NCBI GenBank assembly: GCA_023014335.1
Contig: JAECYW010000015.1
Location: forward strand, 1,426,001 to 1,490,000
Origin: Galerina marginata
Lineage: Eukaryota > Basidiomycota > Agaricomycetes > Agaricales > Galerinaceae
DNA: 64,000 nucleotides
Direction: 5' to 3'
Shown here in pieces: positions 36,482 to 48,491 of this stretch. The notes under the pieces were generated by a model that saw nothing but the letters and a program-made list of their open reading frames with translations, searched no databases and was not told the origin of the DNA. How positions within the stretch are numbered: position 1 is the first letter of the stretch; every line of letters begins with the position of its first letter. The position numbers and the translations under genes are program-made.

Positions 36482-38823
36482 TGAGGAATACAACTAATTG
36501 GAGCACATAAAAATCCTACACGCGACGCTTATCATTATACACGGGCGGCCGCATTGTGCCTGTCAATGTGGAACCTGCTTCTGACGGCATGTGAGCGACA
36601 TTGGACATTAGTACACCATTTATCAACCTTTATTTCTCAGATCTCAGTCTCTGCGCCATACTCCGTGGTGTCTGGCTCAGAAATTAGTTTGTTGTTCCTG
36701 CTTTTTCATGCAGTCAAGCGCCATGAACTCCCCATTTAAATGGTAAGTAGTATACAGTGTTTTTACCTCTTCGGATGCTAAGGCTTGGCCAGCGGTGCCA
36801 ATGTGGTACAAATGAAGATGCGGTTGTTGGTGCATATGGATACCTTCAAGTGTCCATGATACCTTCAAGTGTCCATATGGTTTGCTTTGGGATATTAATA
36901 GTCTTCATATTGCGGACAGGATCCTGCGCGATATTGGACAATATATTTAATTTTATGTATTCTTAAGTGCAATTTCATTTTCATGTCTTGGGCACGATCT
37001 CGCACAATCTTGGTCAATCGAGACATTTTGGAATTTGGTTTTTGTAAGTCAAGAATTTCCCAAAAGTGTGAATGTTTTGGGCATTGTCAGTCAAGAGCAT
37101 TGTGAGTGTCGAGGCAGGTACTCAATCTTGTTGGATAGTGCTAGATCGAGCCTGTTGGCGCTATATTCTGTGCAATCTAACAAGACCTTGCAAGATAGTT
37201 CACAATCGTGTATGCAAAGTCAATGTTTGTCTATTTTTGTCCAGTACGACCCGTCATATACTAGTTCTTTTTGTAGCATCTAGGATTGCATATGCATCGT
37301 AGAGTTCTCCAATTAGTGACCGGGCCCACCTTGACTACCTTGTCGGGTACCGCATTGACAAACATTTGCGCATCACACTAGAAGAACAATAGTGCTGGCG
37401 GGAACGACCGGAGGACTGCCGATAATAAAGGTCCACCAGTGCGTAATTCTACTCCTTCCCCTATCCACTGTTGAATTTATGGCCTTCCTCAGTAATCGGA
37501 CACCACAACTGACAACGGTGAATGGTCGATAAAGCCTTCTCGAAAGCAAAGCCATTCATGCCCTAGCGTCCAACGGCGTCACAAGCGAAGTGCCATCGAT
37601 TACGACTGGATAGAGGTCGTTAATTTGCTGGTGCGCCGAGGAAGCTTCGAGCTCAGCCCTGTATAAGTTCTATGTAGGTCGCCTTCATTTCTTTCTTTAT
37701 GCCAGTTCTTTTGAACTAACGGATAGTCTGTAGATTGAAAGCCCCGGTTCCTTGCTCTACGATTCTAGCCCTTCATTCATTCCGGGCAGTCTATTGGGCG
37801 CCCTCTTGGAGAGGTGCTTGATTGTTGCATGTTTCCGCTCGATGTGTGTCTTTTTCCTCCACCTACATGAAACCCTCTTAGTTTGGTCTTACTCGCGTTC
37901 TCAGCAATTCAGGCTTTCGACACATTGTCGTAGAATCACCATACAATAGTCTTAGCCAAGGTGCAGCCCGTGCCACGTAACGTAAGTGTCGGTTTTTTTT
38001 TATCATGCTCGGTCTGAACGCTCATTTTGACTCCTTCAAGATCCGACGCTTCGGGGTACATAGCTTCCCCTTGAATCCTTTGACGACGTTGAAAAGTTCA
38101 AGAGTCGGCAACATTTACCGTAATCTCGCGGTACAATAAGGCAAGTTTTCTGTCTACATCTATACATTTGAATACAAACGTAACTTTCTATCCAGCCTCA
38201 ACCCTTTTTATGCATTATGTTTGGCTGAAGCGAGGTTTGGAAGCAGCTCAGGATCCTAAGCTGCTAGTTCATGGTTCGTTCCTCATTGATCCTACCTTTC
38301 AGCTTTGTTTAGTTAAATTTCGCTTTTGTAGAGAGAATGCCGTCAATTGTCTGCCAGTGGTTACAACTGAAAAGAGTGGCCAGTCGTTACTGCTTTTAAG
38401 CCACTCATGGATGTTCCACACGCCATAGGAGATGGCATTGACAAAAAAAATGGATATATTTTGGGTATCGACGATGAGATTTTTATGAGAGACTAGGAAA
38501 CGGCGTCTACGATCCAGGAACAGCACATCACACTTGTCGTTTTGAATTGAATAGAACTTCGAAAATGCCAACTTCCGCTAATTATTTGTTGCTCGGAGAC
38601 TTGTTCAATGTGCCGCCATGAATCCTAGCCTTGTCCGACAACTGGCAATGTATGCGCCTATCGCTGTGGTGCAGGTAGTATTTTCACTTTAGTTTTCGCA
38701 AAGAACATTCGGACCTGCTTTCACTGGAAGAGCGCAGTCAACGATACAAGATGTAAATTAATCGCTACAACACAAGTTCATGTATAGAGGCAGTACGCCC
38801 CAGCCTTCGTATGAATATTCTGA
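36482..38823. other. Gene-poor region
   Basis: No gene is supported. Near 36835-36877 ataccttcaagtgtccat is directly repeated, flanked by catatgg and ccatatgg. Between 36985 and 37210 variants of cgcacaatct and cacaatcgtg recur, echoing the stretch at 6465-6645. Short frames around 37700-38430 show no domain. Confidence 0.4.
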
Positions 38824-39778
38824 CTAGTATTTGCATGTCCCACACCACGCGCAGTCTTTCGAGCACGCTGTCCAATCATCCCCAAGCTGGTGGTTATTGC
38901 TAGCTGTCCAGCCTGAGTTATACCCAATCCCGGGTCTGTCGCACGCCGTCGAGTCATTTCCAATCCCATTGTACATCCTATCGTACCCATCCAAAAAATT
39001 CGGGATGCTGCACGTGTTATAGCTCGTATAGCTCGGAGTAGTCGTAGTAGTCGACGAATGACGAGGTAAATTACTCTGCTGCCTCGCCATCCTCTCTTCA
39101 TGAAACGCGATTTTCTGATCTTTGGATGCTGCAAGGAGAGCGTCCGTGCCGCCCATGCTTTTCAAGCTAAGCGGTAGAATGTTCTCTTGAATCCAATTTT
39201 CTCGAGGGAGCATTCTAGATACCTTCACGGTTACATCGGGAAGCTGATCCTCCTGATTTATGACCAACATTCCCGGTGCAAGGACCTGGAGAAAGTAGAA
39301 GATGTTGGATAACGCGGGAGATGCACCGATGTAAAGATCGTGGTTGTCAACCTTTCTATTCCGCATTTTAGCCTTGAACAGATAACGGTTTTCGAAAATG
39401 GTGCGCCATGCCTTGGCCTTGGAGGTGTCCAGGAAAGAGTCGAATGTAAGTGGGAGAGTGAAGCTTATTAACCTCTTCTTCTGGCCTTTAATCGACGCCC
39501 TTGGCTTATAGATATCGATCAGGACCTAAATGTGGTGACGATCAGCGAATAAGTATTTCCCACCATTTATGAGCAAAGGAATAACGTACCCTGCCCGAGT
39601 CAGGGCGGTCGCTCTTTTTCCAGCCCGCTTCAAGGAGAACCCTCATTTGCTGCAATAAAAAGGGCCTGGCGTGAAGGTACGCCTTGTTACGTTGTGCGTC
39701 TGTGAAGCAGTGCACACCCGTCCGATTAGACCAGACGCTCATCTGCTGAGGGTCAAATCGACAAGTAAGTGCGACCAT
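38824..39778 (-). CDS. Hypothetical protein, two exons
   Basis: Exons 39778-39590 and 39525-38824 join in phase across an intron with GTACGT donor and TTTAG acceptor, giving 296 residues. I do not recognise the family. The N-terminal 230 residues look like a compact mixed fold with conserved-looking aromatic and charged positions (WSNRTGVHCFTDAQRNKAYL, AWRTIFENRYLFKAK). The last 65 residues are Ser/Thr/Asn-rich and end in a small Cys cluster, CSKDCAWCGTCKY, which could bind metal or be a chance feature. No signal peptide or membrane segment. The clean splice and even composition argue that it is real. It stands alone in a gene-poor region. Confidence 0.6.
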
Positions 39779-42390
39779 GATCGTTGATAAGAAAGAAGGG
39801 CTATCGTTATCAATTCTCTGGCCTACTTTTAGATCTGGTGGCTATACACGAACAAACATTCAAGTCGAGGCAATGCCATGTCCAATCGAAATTTCGACCC
39901 AACGGCGGTCATTTGGATGGCCGTAACAATGGTACGGTCGTGACAAATATATCATAAATTGAATGCCTAGTCATCTTTTACGAACGAGGAGCTACGTGTC
40001 ACTGGATTCAGAGTTGCGGAAAGCGATACCGGCTACAGAGGCAAGGCGCCTTTACTCTATCAGATCGGCAAATGAGCATATTATTGTCATGAGGAACGTA
40101 AGGTAGTAAAATAAGAAACCGCGATAACAGCCGCATACCAATATCAAGCCGAGTGCTGGACTATGAACAACAGGTGAAAGAAACCCAACAATTAATTGTT
40201 CGCAAGGAGGCTACGAAGGGGGTAAATTATCACGACGATGCTATAGATAAATGCGACTCACCCCAAGTGCCCGGCCATAGCCAGGAGAAACGAAGAGTCC
40301 ATACAAATGAATGGGCCAGCACGTGTTGTTGAAAGAAAATATTCCATCGCAACCCAGAGAGCGACGGAATTGAGATCGCTTGGGTCATTTTAGAGATACA
40401 GCGCGCCGATGACTGCACGATAAAAATCGGATATGAAGTTTGGCGGTGACTGGGCGATTTCCGATTCTAACCGAATAAGACAAAGAGAAACGTTGTCTTC
40501 AGAGCTCCTGATAAAGGTAACGGTTCAGAAATCACAGAGAAACCTTAGAGCTTGAAACGGTAAGACAGCGAAATGACCACATATGACGTCCAGATAAAAA
40601 GGTTGGCGAGACTCTGAGAGCCAATCCGAGCAGCTATACTAGGGACAGCGGCGGTGTCAGTGGGCTTTACGGTGCCAACCATAGCACGAAGAACGGACAA
40701 TGTTTTGGTTGATCCGTGGACATTCAACCCGAACGAAGTAAAGGCGGGGTATTATTCTATGACGTGATAGGTACCATGCCTCAATTTCAAGGGTACAGTG
40801 CGCCATGAACCAATGGGAAAGACGACATCACTTAAGTACCGGCACAGAAAATTTGGCAATGACCTGAAGAAAAACAGCTCAGCTATACAAAAAGGGACCC
40901 TTGATGGCTCGTAGGATCCACAGCGTCAAGGCAGTCAGTGCAGGTTAGAAGCCGATGCTGCAGGCGAACCATATTTCTGGAGTCGCCTGCTAAAATGCGG
41001 CCTGGGGCGTTCTGAGTATCTGACACCAGGCTTAAATATTAAATGTTAGAGAGGAAGGTCGAGAGAAGAGTCAAGAGACATACAGAGAGTCGATATCAAC
41101 GCGATCTCGAGATGGCGTTCGCAGTCACAGACAGGACACGGTAACAACAGTACCTATAGATAGGCTAGGTCAGCTTTGTGAATTCAAAGCGATAATCGGC
41201 AAGAAAAGAAGAGATAAAACTGGTAAATCGAATGAGAAGAAACAAGACTGACCGTTAGCGACCTTTAATCTCTCAATGGAATCTGAAACAACAATGATTA
41301 GAACTGCATGAAAATGTGTCAGAAATACTTCTGGGGTATCATCATCAGGAATGCGTAGCTTTAGACTGTAAGTTTACAAAGTGATTAGGGTTTCATGGCG
41401 ATCCTTTTTCCTGCCGACAGTACTGAACGGCGGGCCACGGTCGAAGCCCAAGTGCAAAGAACGCACTTTAGAGGTCCCAAGACCTCACCGCGCGTACCCC
41501 GAAGAATAGTAGCCAATGGTTACCTAAACTTTTTGTGAATACCAGTTCGAGTTGGACGGAGAAGGAAAAAATTAGCAAGGATGGCATACCTCCAATCGAC
41601 GCGACTGGCGTAGATGCTGGCTGTGTCTACAGACGTCAACCACGCACAGAAAGGAGAGTCCACAATTTAGTCTACGACACTGGCAGTATAGCGAGAAAAG
41701 AGGCAAGAACCTGCAAGGTGCATGGGGGACGGGGGGAAAGGAAGAAAGAAATGATGGCATTTGATGACGGATTCGCACGGACCCCTGAGAGTAGGGTGGG
41801 CTGATTGCGATTCCGCGATTCCTGCCAAAAACGACCCACTTCCTCTGAAAATTGTACTGGTTCATTCCTTCGTTAGTTGTAGCAATTCTATAGTATTCTC
41901 TAACGCTCAACCAAATGTTTGTGCCCTGATATCTAAGTTTGACTCACAAATCTAGGCATCTTTCTGTCTATCCGTTACGAGACCCGTTAGGGGATCGTTC
42001 TTGTACCACAGTTCAGTTTTCGTTCTCACGGTCAAGTACCTTAGCCCCCGTTATGGTAATGCTTTCGCACCATGTGTTGGCATTCTCTCCAACAATTCTC
42101 CGAGCTGTTGTCGTCGCCCCAACTACATAATTCCAATGCTTTCTATGGCCTAATAGTTTTATTAAAGTTCTGGGGGTAAGAGGAGGAATGACGCAATAGA
42201 CAAGATCTTGGAACTGAAGGGTGGGAAATGTTTACCATAACATTTTTCCAGAAAATGTCTTTGTAAGCCCGGCATTATTCTTACCCACTGAGTCTACCTG
42301 CTATGGCAGGTATTTACAGGTACCTGAAGGTTTATCTACGGGTAATTAAGATAGACATGTAAACTGGCGCTTAATTGTCGCCAAAGTCAG
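39779..42390. other. Gene-poor region
   Basis: No coding sequence, RNA gene or structured repeat is supported. Short open frames at 41535-42130 lack any domain and have no coherent splice path. Confidence 0.4.
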
Positions 42391-42460
42391 TTCCAACCGA
42401 AGATTTTCTTACCAGAGGTATTTTTAAAAGTGCCTCTGGTAAGAAAACCTTCGTTTGGAA
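42391..42460. repeat. 30-base-arm hairpin
   Basis: Left arm 42391-42420 and right arm 42431-42460 are inverted copies matching at 27 of 30 positions (core ttttcttaccagagg against cctctggtaagaaaa). The loop is 10 bases. Transcribed, it would form a stable stem-loop. It could be a microRNA-like precursor, a very small foldback element or a solo element end. Confidence 0.8.
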
Positions 42461-45400
42461 AGGTGGGCTGTAGCTAGATGGAATGGGGAATGGTTGAACA
42501 TGACTTGAAAATGATAAGTAAAGACGTTTTTGACTACATTCTTTTGATCTACAGAATTTTAGATGCATATAATTAAAGAAAGTACTAGCTAATGTGTACA
42601 GGGACATCGACGAACAAGGTGGTCATTTGGAGAAAGCCCATCCAGCACGAACACCACAAACGCGCCCATCCCCTCTACCAGCGCATAAATCTCATAAGCC
42701 CAACCGTCGGGCCCGGAGGCAGGACGGCGACGACCCGAAGTGCAAACTCCTGCATACGAGTCGTTCGTCAAGTAGGGCGGGTAGGCTGCGTAGGCTGACA
42801 GGTCGAGGACGGAGAGCGGGCGAAAACGGCAGGAGCAGCAGCTCGCAATCGAGGCAGAGACGTCGTTGTGGGACGGTGGTGAATGTGCTCGCCGGGCGTG
42901 GGGTACCCTCCATTCAACTTTCCTCAGTGTTCCTTCGACTCGGTGTGGCGGCTATGACTAGTTATACTGTCAATAGTGCCATTGCGGACTTCTGAGCCTT
43001 GCCTCATCGAGGAAGAGAAAGTTCTCGGCAAACAACTCGAGTAGGAGTGGCAGGACGGGCGCGTGCGGGAGCAGTCGTGACAACACGAGCGTGGTGAGTG
43101 GATGCACTGGCAATTGCGTAACGACGACGGGGTGAGTGTGTCCAAGCTGAAGCAGCTGTCGGCGGCGAGCACGTCTCACAGCCCACCACGTCACCACGAC
43201 CACCTAATCGAGGGGTGACGACCGAGGTTAAAGTAAGGCTGCGCGGATGGCGGATGGTGATAAAGAGGGACGCCATGGCGGGAGGTCCTAGTTGAGTTTG
43301 AATCGAGCCAGGTCGTCGGAATCGTCCATATCAAGTTGAGTCGGCCAAAGCGAGAAGCAGGAACAAAGATTTTTGTGAAGGCGTTCGAGTGATGGCGCGA
43401 CTGCAGCCTGAACCTTGAGTGGTGTTGAGAGATGAAGTACGACAGCACCAGTTGACGAGGTGGCATTGGCAATGACGTTCAAGGGGGGAGAAAAAGTGAC
43501 GTGGCGGACGTACTGGCAACCGGCGGGGCTACCACTCCGCAGAGGAGAAACCCAATGTAAGAGAGCTGGCGGACCCGGGGCAGTAGCAGCATCAAGGACC
43601 GAATCCGCACCTCAGCGCGAGTGTTGGTTGCACCAGTCCCGCATTCCCTTCACGAAAAATAGACCAGCTGTGGTTTGCACTTACGACCTTGTTGTGGATG
43701 GAACTGGTATGACTGGGTGAGTTGCAGGTTGGCCGACAAAAAGGAGGGATTCCGAGGGAAGTGAAACAAGTATATGCGACTCGTTTCACGACGAACCTTG
43801 CAATTGCAGATCTTCTACACGCCGTGTATCACTTCCTATACGTTTCTTGAGGAGTTGAACATTGAGGAAGCAGACATCCAAGGTCGTAAAAGTTGAACGT
43901 TGAAAGTCGGAGGCAAAGACAACGGAATTGACCAGGTGCCTGGCGGTTTGCCGAGAAAAGTGATAGAGGAAACCGGTCCGGAAACTTAGCTCTTGGTTAG
44001 TGCATGTCGACCAGTCCGGGTCAGATTCAGTCTTAAATAGGTCTCGTACATGCCGCGCACTGCGATGGCCCGCAAGGCAAGTTGTATAGCTTGTTTGGTC
44101 ATTTTCAGCGGTTTCAAACCACGTTCAACAATTCTCTGCACTGTCCGCAAATGGGTGCGAAATTTGAAGTATCTGGTCTTTGAAGGCTTCGACCGACGGT
44201 ATCGTCGAAGGATGTCTGAATAGGTGGATTTCAAGCAAATCCCGCATTGCTAGCGTTCTCCGTGCTCCGAACTTCGAGTTTGAAAGTGCGTTATTGTTAC
44301 GGTACTCGGTGCTCGGTGCTGTCATTTGTATTTCTGTCTTTCCTAACTCTTGGACCAGTCCATCCAGGCCTCTGACCATTCCAAAGCTGGATGGATGCGT
44401 CCCATGATACCATGACGTTAACCGTCTTGGGTGCCGCTGGGATAGGCCAATCAGACCTACCCTAGCAGCTCGGGTCTGACTCTGCCGTCAAAATCCAAGG
44501 GACAGCAAGATTGTTTGTACGTTAGAACTTAGATATACTCGAGTGCCCTACCATTATCGCAACCAAAAAACGAGGTTCTCTTCAGTTTATCTTCAACTCT
44601 TGACACACATCAGGTGCTGATACGAACTGGTTTCGTGTAGCCCTTCTTAGTTTATCACGAACTTCATCACGATGACTGAATTGAAGGTTCGGAATCGATT
44701 TGAATGATTCTAATCCTCCCTTTTCGAACAGAATTAACGAGTTATAATCTTAGACGTCCAGGAAAGGAAAGGCCCGAGAAAGGCTCAGATCACTCTGCGG
44801 TAAATTTCTGGGCAGTGAGAGTTTGCTCGTGCGTTCTTTATAATCGGCGTCCCATTCTTGTCCCTTCTTGTTCATTTTAATAACCAGAGTCTATCCACCG
44901 ACCTTCAAACTGCGTCGTAGAACCGGAAAAAGTATACCAGTTCTGGGAAGCTGGAAGGCGCAAGAAGCTCGTTGATACTGAGTGCACGTTTAAATCGTAT
45001 AAGCTTTGAAACAGTATGTCACGACTATGTCAACTGTCTCCTCCTGAGTACTTATTTACGTCAAGAAGTGATTGCCCATTCAAGTTCGAGGTTTATTCTG
45101 AACTGGGATCTCCCTGGAATGCAGTCGCCGGATTGCTCCCGATTCCGTGAGATGTTGGTCCTGTCTGTACCCAAAGGAACTTCATCATAGGCGTTTTTGG
45201 GCCCTTGTACTCAATAGGTGTAGCAACCCGAGCATGCGCTGGAGTACGCCTATCAGGCGACGGATGGAGGGTCGGCGGCTGACGCGCTGAAAGGCTGAGA
45301 TCAGCTCCGGTAGATGCTGCCGCACGCACCGCTGGTCATGTGCGACGGTGTTTCCATAATCCAGATTTACTGGAAGCCGAGAAGGCGTGTCTTTGGCGTC

Positions 45401-45492
45401 TGTTTCTTTGTAAAACGGTGGCTACTGGCAGCTGTGGATACAATTCACATTTAGTTCTTTTCCCATGTCACTGGGGAGAGGGAGTTATGTAT
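42461..45492. other. Gene-poor region
   Basis: GC-rich frames around 42590-43520 overlap in several readings on both strands and show Arg/Ser-rich low-complexity translations, so I do not call genes. A minus-strand pair of frames at 43986-44379 is possible but has no recognisable domain. Confidence 0.35.
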
Positions 45493-45752
45493 TACTGTCC
45501 GATTTCCTTCAATTCGGACGTCCCGCGTCACAGGGACCTCAGATTTGTCCTAAATGTCACACCTGTCCCATGTCCCAAGGCTTTCGTCCCAATCCCCTGG
45601 CCAAAAATCAACCCAAATAAGGTAATATAGGGTCCAAAATGAGCGCCAAAACTCCAGGGTCCTCCTTTATTTAGAAGGTGTACGAAACCAAAATTTCGGA
45701 CAGTCGGGTCACACGTCCACCCCTTGTACGAATTGAATGAAATCGGACAGTA
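45493..45752. repeat. Small inverted repeat, 24-base arms
   Basis: Arms 45493-45516 and 45729-45752 are inverted copies with one mismatch (tactgtccgattt against aaatcggacagta). They enclose about 210 bases containing repeated gtccca-type words. It may be a small non-autonomous element; no target duplication was identified. Confidence 0.5.
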
Positions 45753-46014
45753 TGCTACTGTAAGTGGTTTTAGAACTTCCCTGGGAATGAACGCAATGCA
45801 GAACATATTATTTACAACTGACGTGGGCGAGGAAATTGGCTCTCTAAGGAGCTGTTCACACAAGACAAAACCTCCCAGGACCGGCTAGAAACAAGTCCCC
45901 AGACGAACACAGGCCACATTCTACACCACCCAACCCTAATGAAAAATCTTGGAAAAATCGCCAAAGCTCAAATTGTGGATTGTCCACCGAGAGGAACATT
46001 ACAGCTGGTAAATA

Positions 46015-46970
46015 TACTCGTGGTTCACGAAAGTGACCGGACAGCACGTGACCTAACAGTCTCACGGCCTCTCTCTTTGAAATGGATGGTCGACGCTCTC
46101 GACGCACAGCTGCTATTCAACTAATTTAAGTCAGCAGTTTGAATTCCACGTCTACTTGTAAGATATACTAGAAATTTCAACAAAGTTCGACCAATCCTTC
46201 AAGATGTAGATGACATAATAGTTTGGGTTGCTTTTAGGGCATCGAGGAAATTACAGAGCCTGGCAACCCTCTTCTACTGAGTTTCGGCCTATAAAATTCC
46301 ACCAAATAGAACTATATGGTATAAACCATTGAGTGGCTGCGTTTTGTGCAAAACCAGACCTTGTGTCCAAAGATTTGAGGCACTGAAACTTCCTGTCGCC
46401 CAAAATGAAGGTGGCCAAGTCGAAGAAACATTTACTACTGGTATAAACAGGGACATTAATTGCAAGTAACTCTGTAAAATGTCAATACAGAACTACTTAA
46501 TGAATCTCCTTTCTTTTAAGCCAATTCTATCACGGAAATTCAAACCAAATTTGCAAAATTCAATATATGGCGACGCGTGAAATTTCTCAAATCAACTTCA
46601 TCACACGATAATCTCAGAACGAGAAAAGAACCATGTCTGAAATTTTGATAGCATTAATATTAAGCTAATCTCTATTATCCGTCCCATTTTTGTGAGCAAA
46701 TGTTAAATAGATAAAGTTGGAGAGGTCCTGCAAGTCGCTCAGTTGTCTGAAATTGATCAAAATGTAAGACAGTGTCTACAGCTTGAAGGAGACGTCTAAA
46801 TTTCTTGAGGTTTCTCATTTATCTTACGAGTATACGCGAAATTTTAAAAACCACCCCAGACTAGTTGATTAGCAGCTGTGTGTCGAGAGCGTCGACCTTC
46901 CATTTCAAAGAGAGAGGCCGTGAGACTGTTAGGTCACGTGCTGTCCGGTCACTTTCGTGAACCACGAGTA
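46015..46970. mobile_element. Foldback (MITE-like) element with 110-base inverted repeats
   Basis: Left arm 46015-46124 and right arm 46861-46970 are inverted copies with 4 mismatches over 110 bases. Both outer ends read TACTCGTGGTTCACG. The 736-base centre is AT-rich and non-coding. The size and ends fit a non-autonomous DNA element. TA-rich flanks (aaata on the left, ttata on the right) leave the target duplication uncertain. The high arm identity suggests recent insertion or gene conversion between arms. Confidence 0.85.
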
Positions 46971-47149
46971 TTATAAATTGGGGCACTAATTTCGCAGATT
47001 CTCACATTTTCCGATTTAGCCGGAACACATGTTGAAATTCGACATCGACAGTGTGGCGTAGGCCGCGTAGCAGGTATCAGCGCCGACGGAGAATAGGAAA
47101 CAGGAACCGAATATAGTGTCGCATGGTGTTGCATTGTCCAACTGGGCTT

Positions 47150-47157
47150 TATAAAAG
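47150..47157 (+). promoter_or_regulatory. TATA box of the CVNH gene
   Basis: TATAAAAG lies 52-59 bases upstream of the ATG at 47209. Confidence 0.6.
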
Positions 47158-47208
47158 CTTATTCCCACCTCTACTATTTCTTCGAGTCCTAACCCTTAAC
47201 CGCCCAAC

Positions 47209-47748
47209 ATGATCCTCAAATTTATTACCGCCCTTTCCATATTGCTCCCGTTTGCCTATGGACAAAGTTTGCTTTCATCTTGCAGCGACTTTTCCCTTAT
47301 TACCCAAAATGGCCTGGAATTAACTGCCAACTGTTTGACTTCCTCCAATACTGTGGTGGCTGCTTCCGTAAACCTGGAATTTGATTGTGTTTCATTCGAA
47401 GAAAATGCATTCAAACTTGTTTGCCCTTTCCCCAGAGCCGGGTATGTCTACTACAACGATTGATTATAGCTGACTTGACTGGAGTTGGGGAGTGCTGACC
47501 TGCTGCATGTAGGACTGTCGCCGAGAATGTCAGCAATTGTATAAACTGCTCCATCAGTCAAACAGCAGTTCTCACTTGTGAATGCTTTTCGCAAAAGTCG
47601 GGATTCCTTAGTGTTAACCTTGCTTCCAGTGCGTATCTCCCAGCGCGGACTCATATGACTTCTGGTTCATGTGCTAATATCATCCACAGGTTCATGCCTT
47701 GCATATTCCCCACACACCGGCACGATAACCTGTCTTGAACTGAATTAA
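47209..47748 (+). CDS. Secreted CVNH (cyanovirin-N homology) domain protein
   Basis: Three exons, 47209-47441, 47513-47628 and 47690-47748, splice in phase to 135 residues, ending CLELN. An N-terminal signal peptide (MILKFITALSILLPFAYG) is followed by SLLSSCSDFSLITQNGLEL, an opening typical of fungal CVNH proteins, where a Cys, aromatic and GLEL strand recur. The second exon supplies NVSNCINCSISQ and VLTCECFS, matching the internal repeat with paired cysteines and short beta strands. CVNH proteins bind mannose-type glycans; in fungi they may act in defence or in cell-wall interactions. Two exons are too short to stand out alone, so only splicing reveals the domain. The gene lies between two foldback elements. 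Confidence 0.75.
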
Positions 47749-47950
47749 ACACGTCACGCCGGGTGGAAGGGAGTACGTAACCGTATAAACAAAATCTTTG
47801 GTGCAATTTGTACAAGTATATGTATATGTAAAATTGGCGTGATACACCAGTTTTAACGGGAGTTAAGTAGATACGGCTCGAAGGACCAGAAGGCAGGGAC
47901 AATTTTGTGTTCTAATCAGAAATTGTTTGTGTGCACGCGGACTCTCCTTG

Positions 47951-48491
47951 ATTGCTATTGGCGGAAATGTTGGCGAAGCGGGTTGGCGAAGCGGGATTTT
48001 TGATGCGAAAAATCGAGAAATTCTGACTCCGGCCGTCGCGAGACCTCTATATGTACAGTCATCCACCAGCTAATGTTACACTGAAAGTTAAAAATCAAAA
48101 TGAAAAATTTTCATCGCACTTTTTCCCAATAAAAACAATATGATAATTCTTTATAATTCTGTCAGTTCCTTGCTTCAAAATTTCAGGTGATTCTATTCGC
48201 TTCTCGCAAAGTTATTCCCAAAACACTGGTGTAACACTGAGTAGTGAGCCAATTTGAGGGACTTTGGGTTCGCCATTTCTCAGTCAATTTTTATTCGTTC
48301 CCTCTGAAATTTTACAAGGTAATAGAGAACGTATACAGCTCACAGGAAAATTTTATTTCATCAAAAAATACCCATTTTTTACTGAGTTATGAAGGTGTAA
48401 CACTCAGTGGTGGCGTAACATTAGCCGGTGGATGACTGTACTCGATTTTTTGATTTCGCATCAAAAATCCCGCTTCCCCGCAAATAGCAAT
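47951..48491. mobile_element. Second foldback (MITE-like) element
   Basis: The left arm 47951-48078 and right arm 48415-48491 are inverted relatives. Both outer ends read attgctatt followed by gcgg. Inner matching blocks include gaagcgggatttttgatgcg (47988-48007) and gtacagtcatccacc (48053-48067). The left arm carries about 35 extra bases between blocks. The centre repeats the word gtaacactgag/gtaacactcag. Non-coding. Confidence 0.7.

Noticed and set aside
41535..43720. Multiple overlapping open frames on both strands
   Set aside because: Low-complexity Arg/Ser-rich translations, no domain, no consistent introns; typical of GC-rich non-coding DNA.
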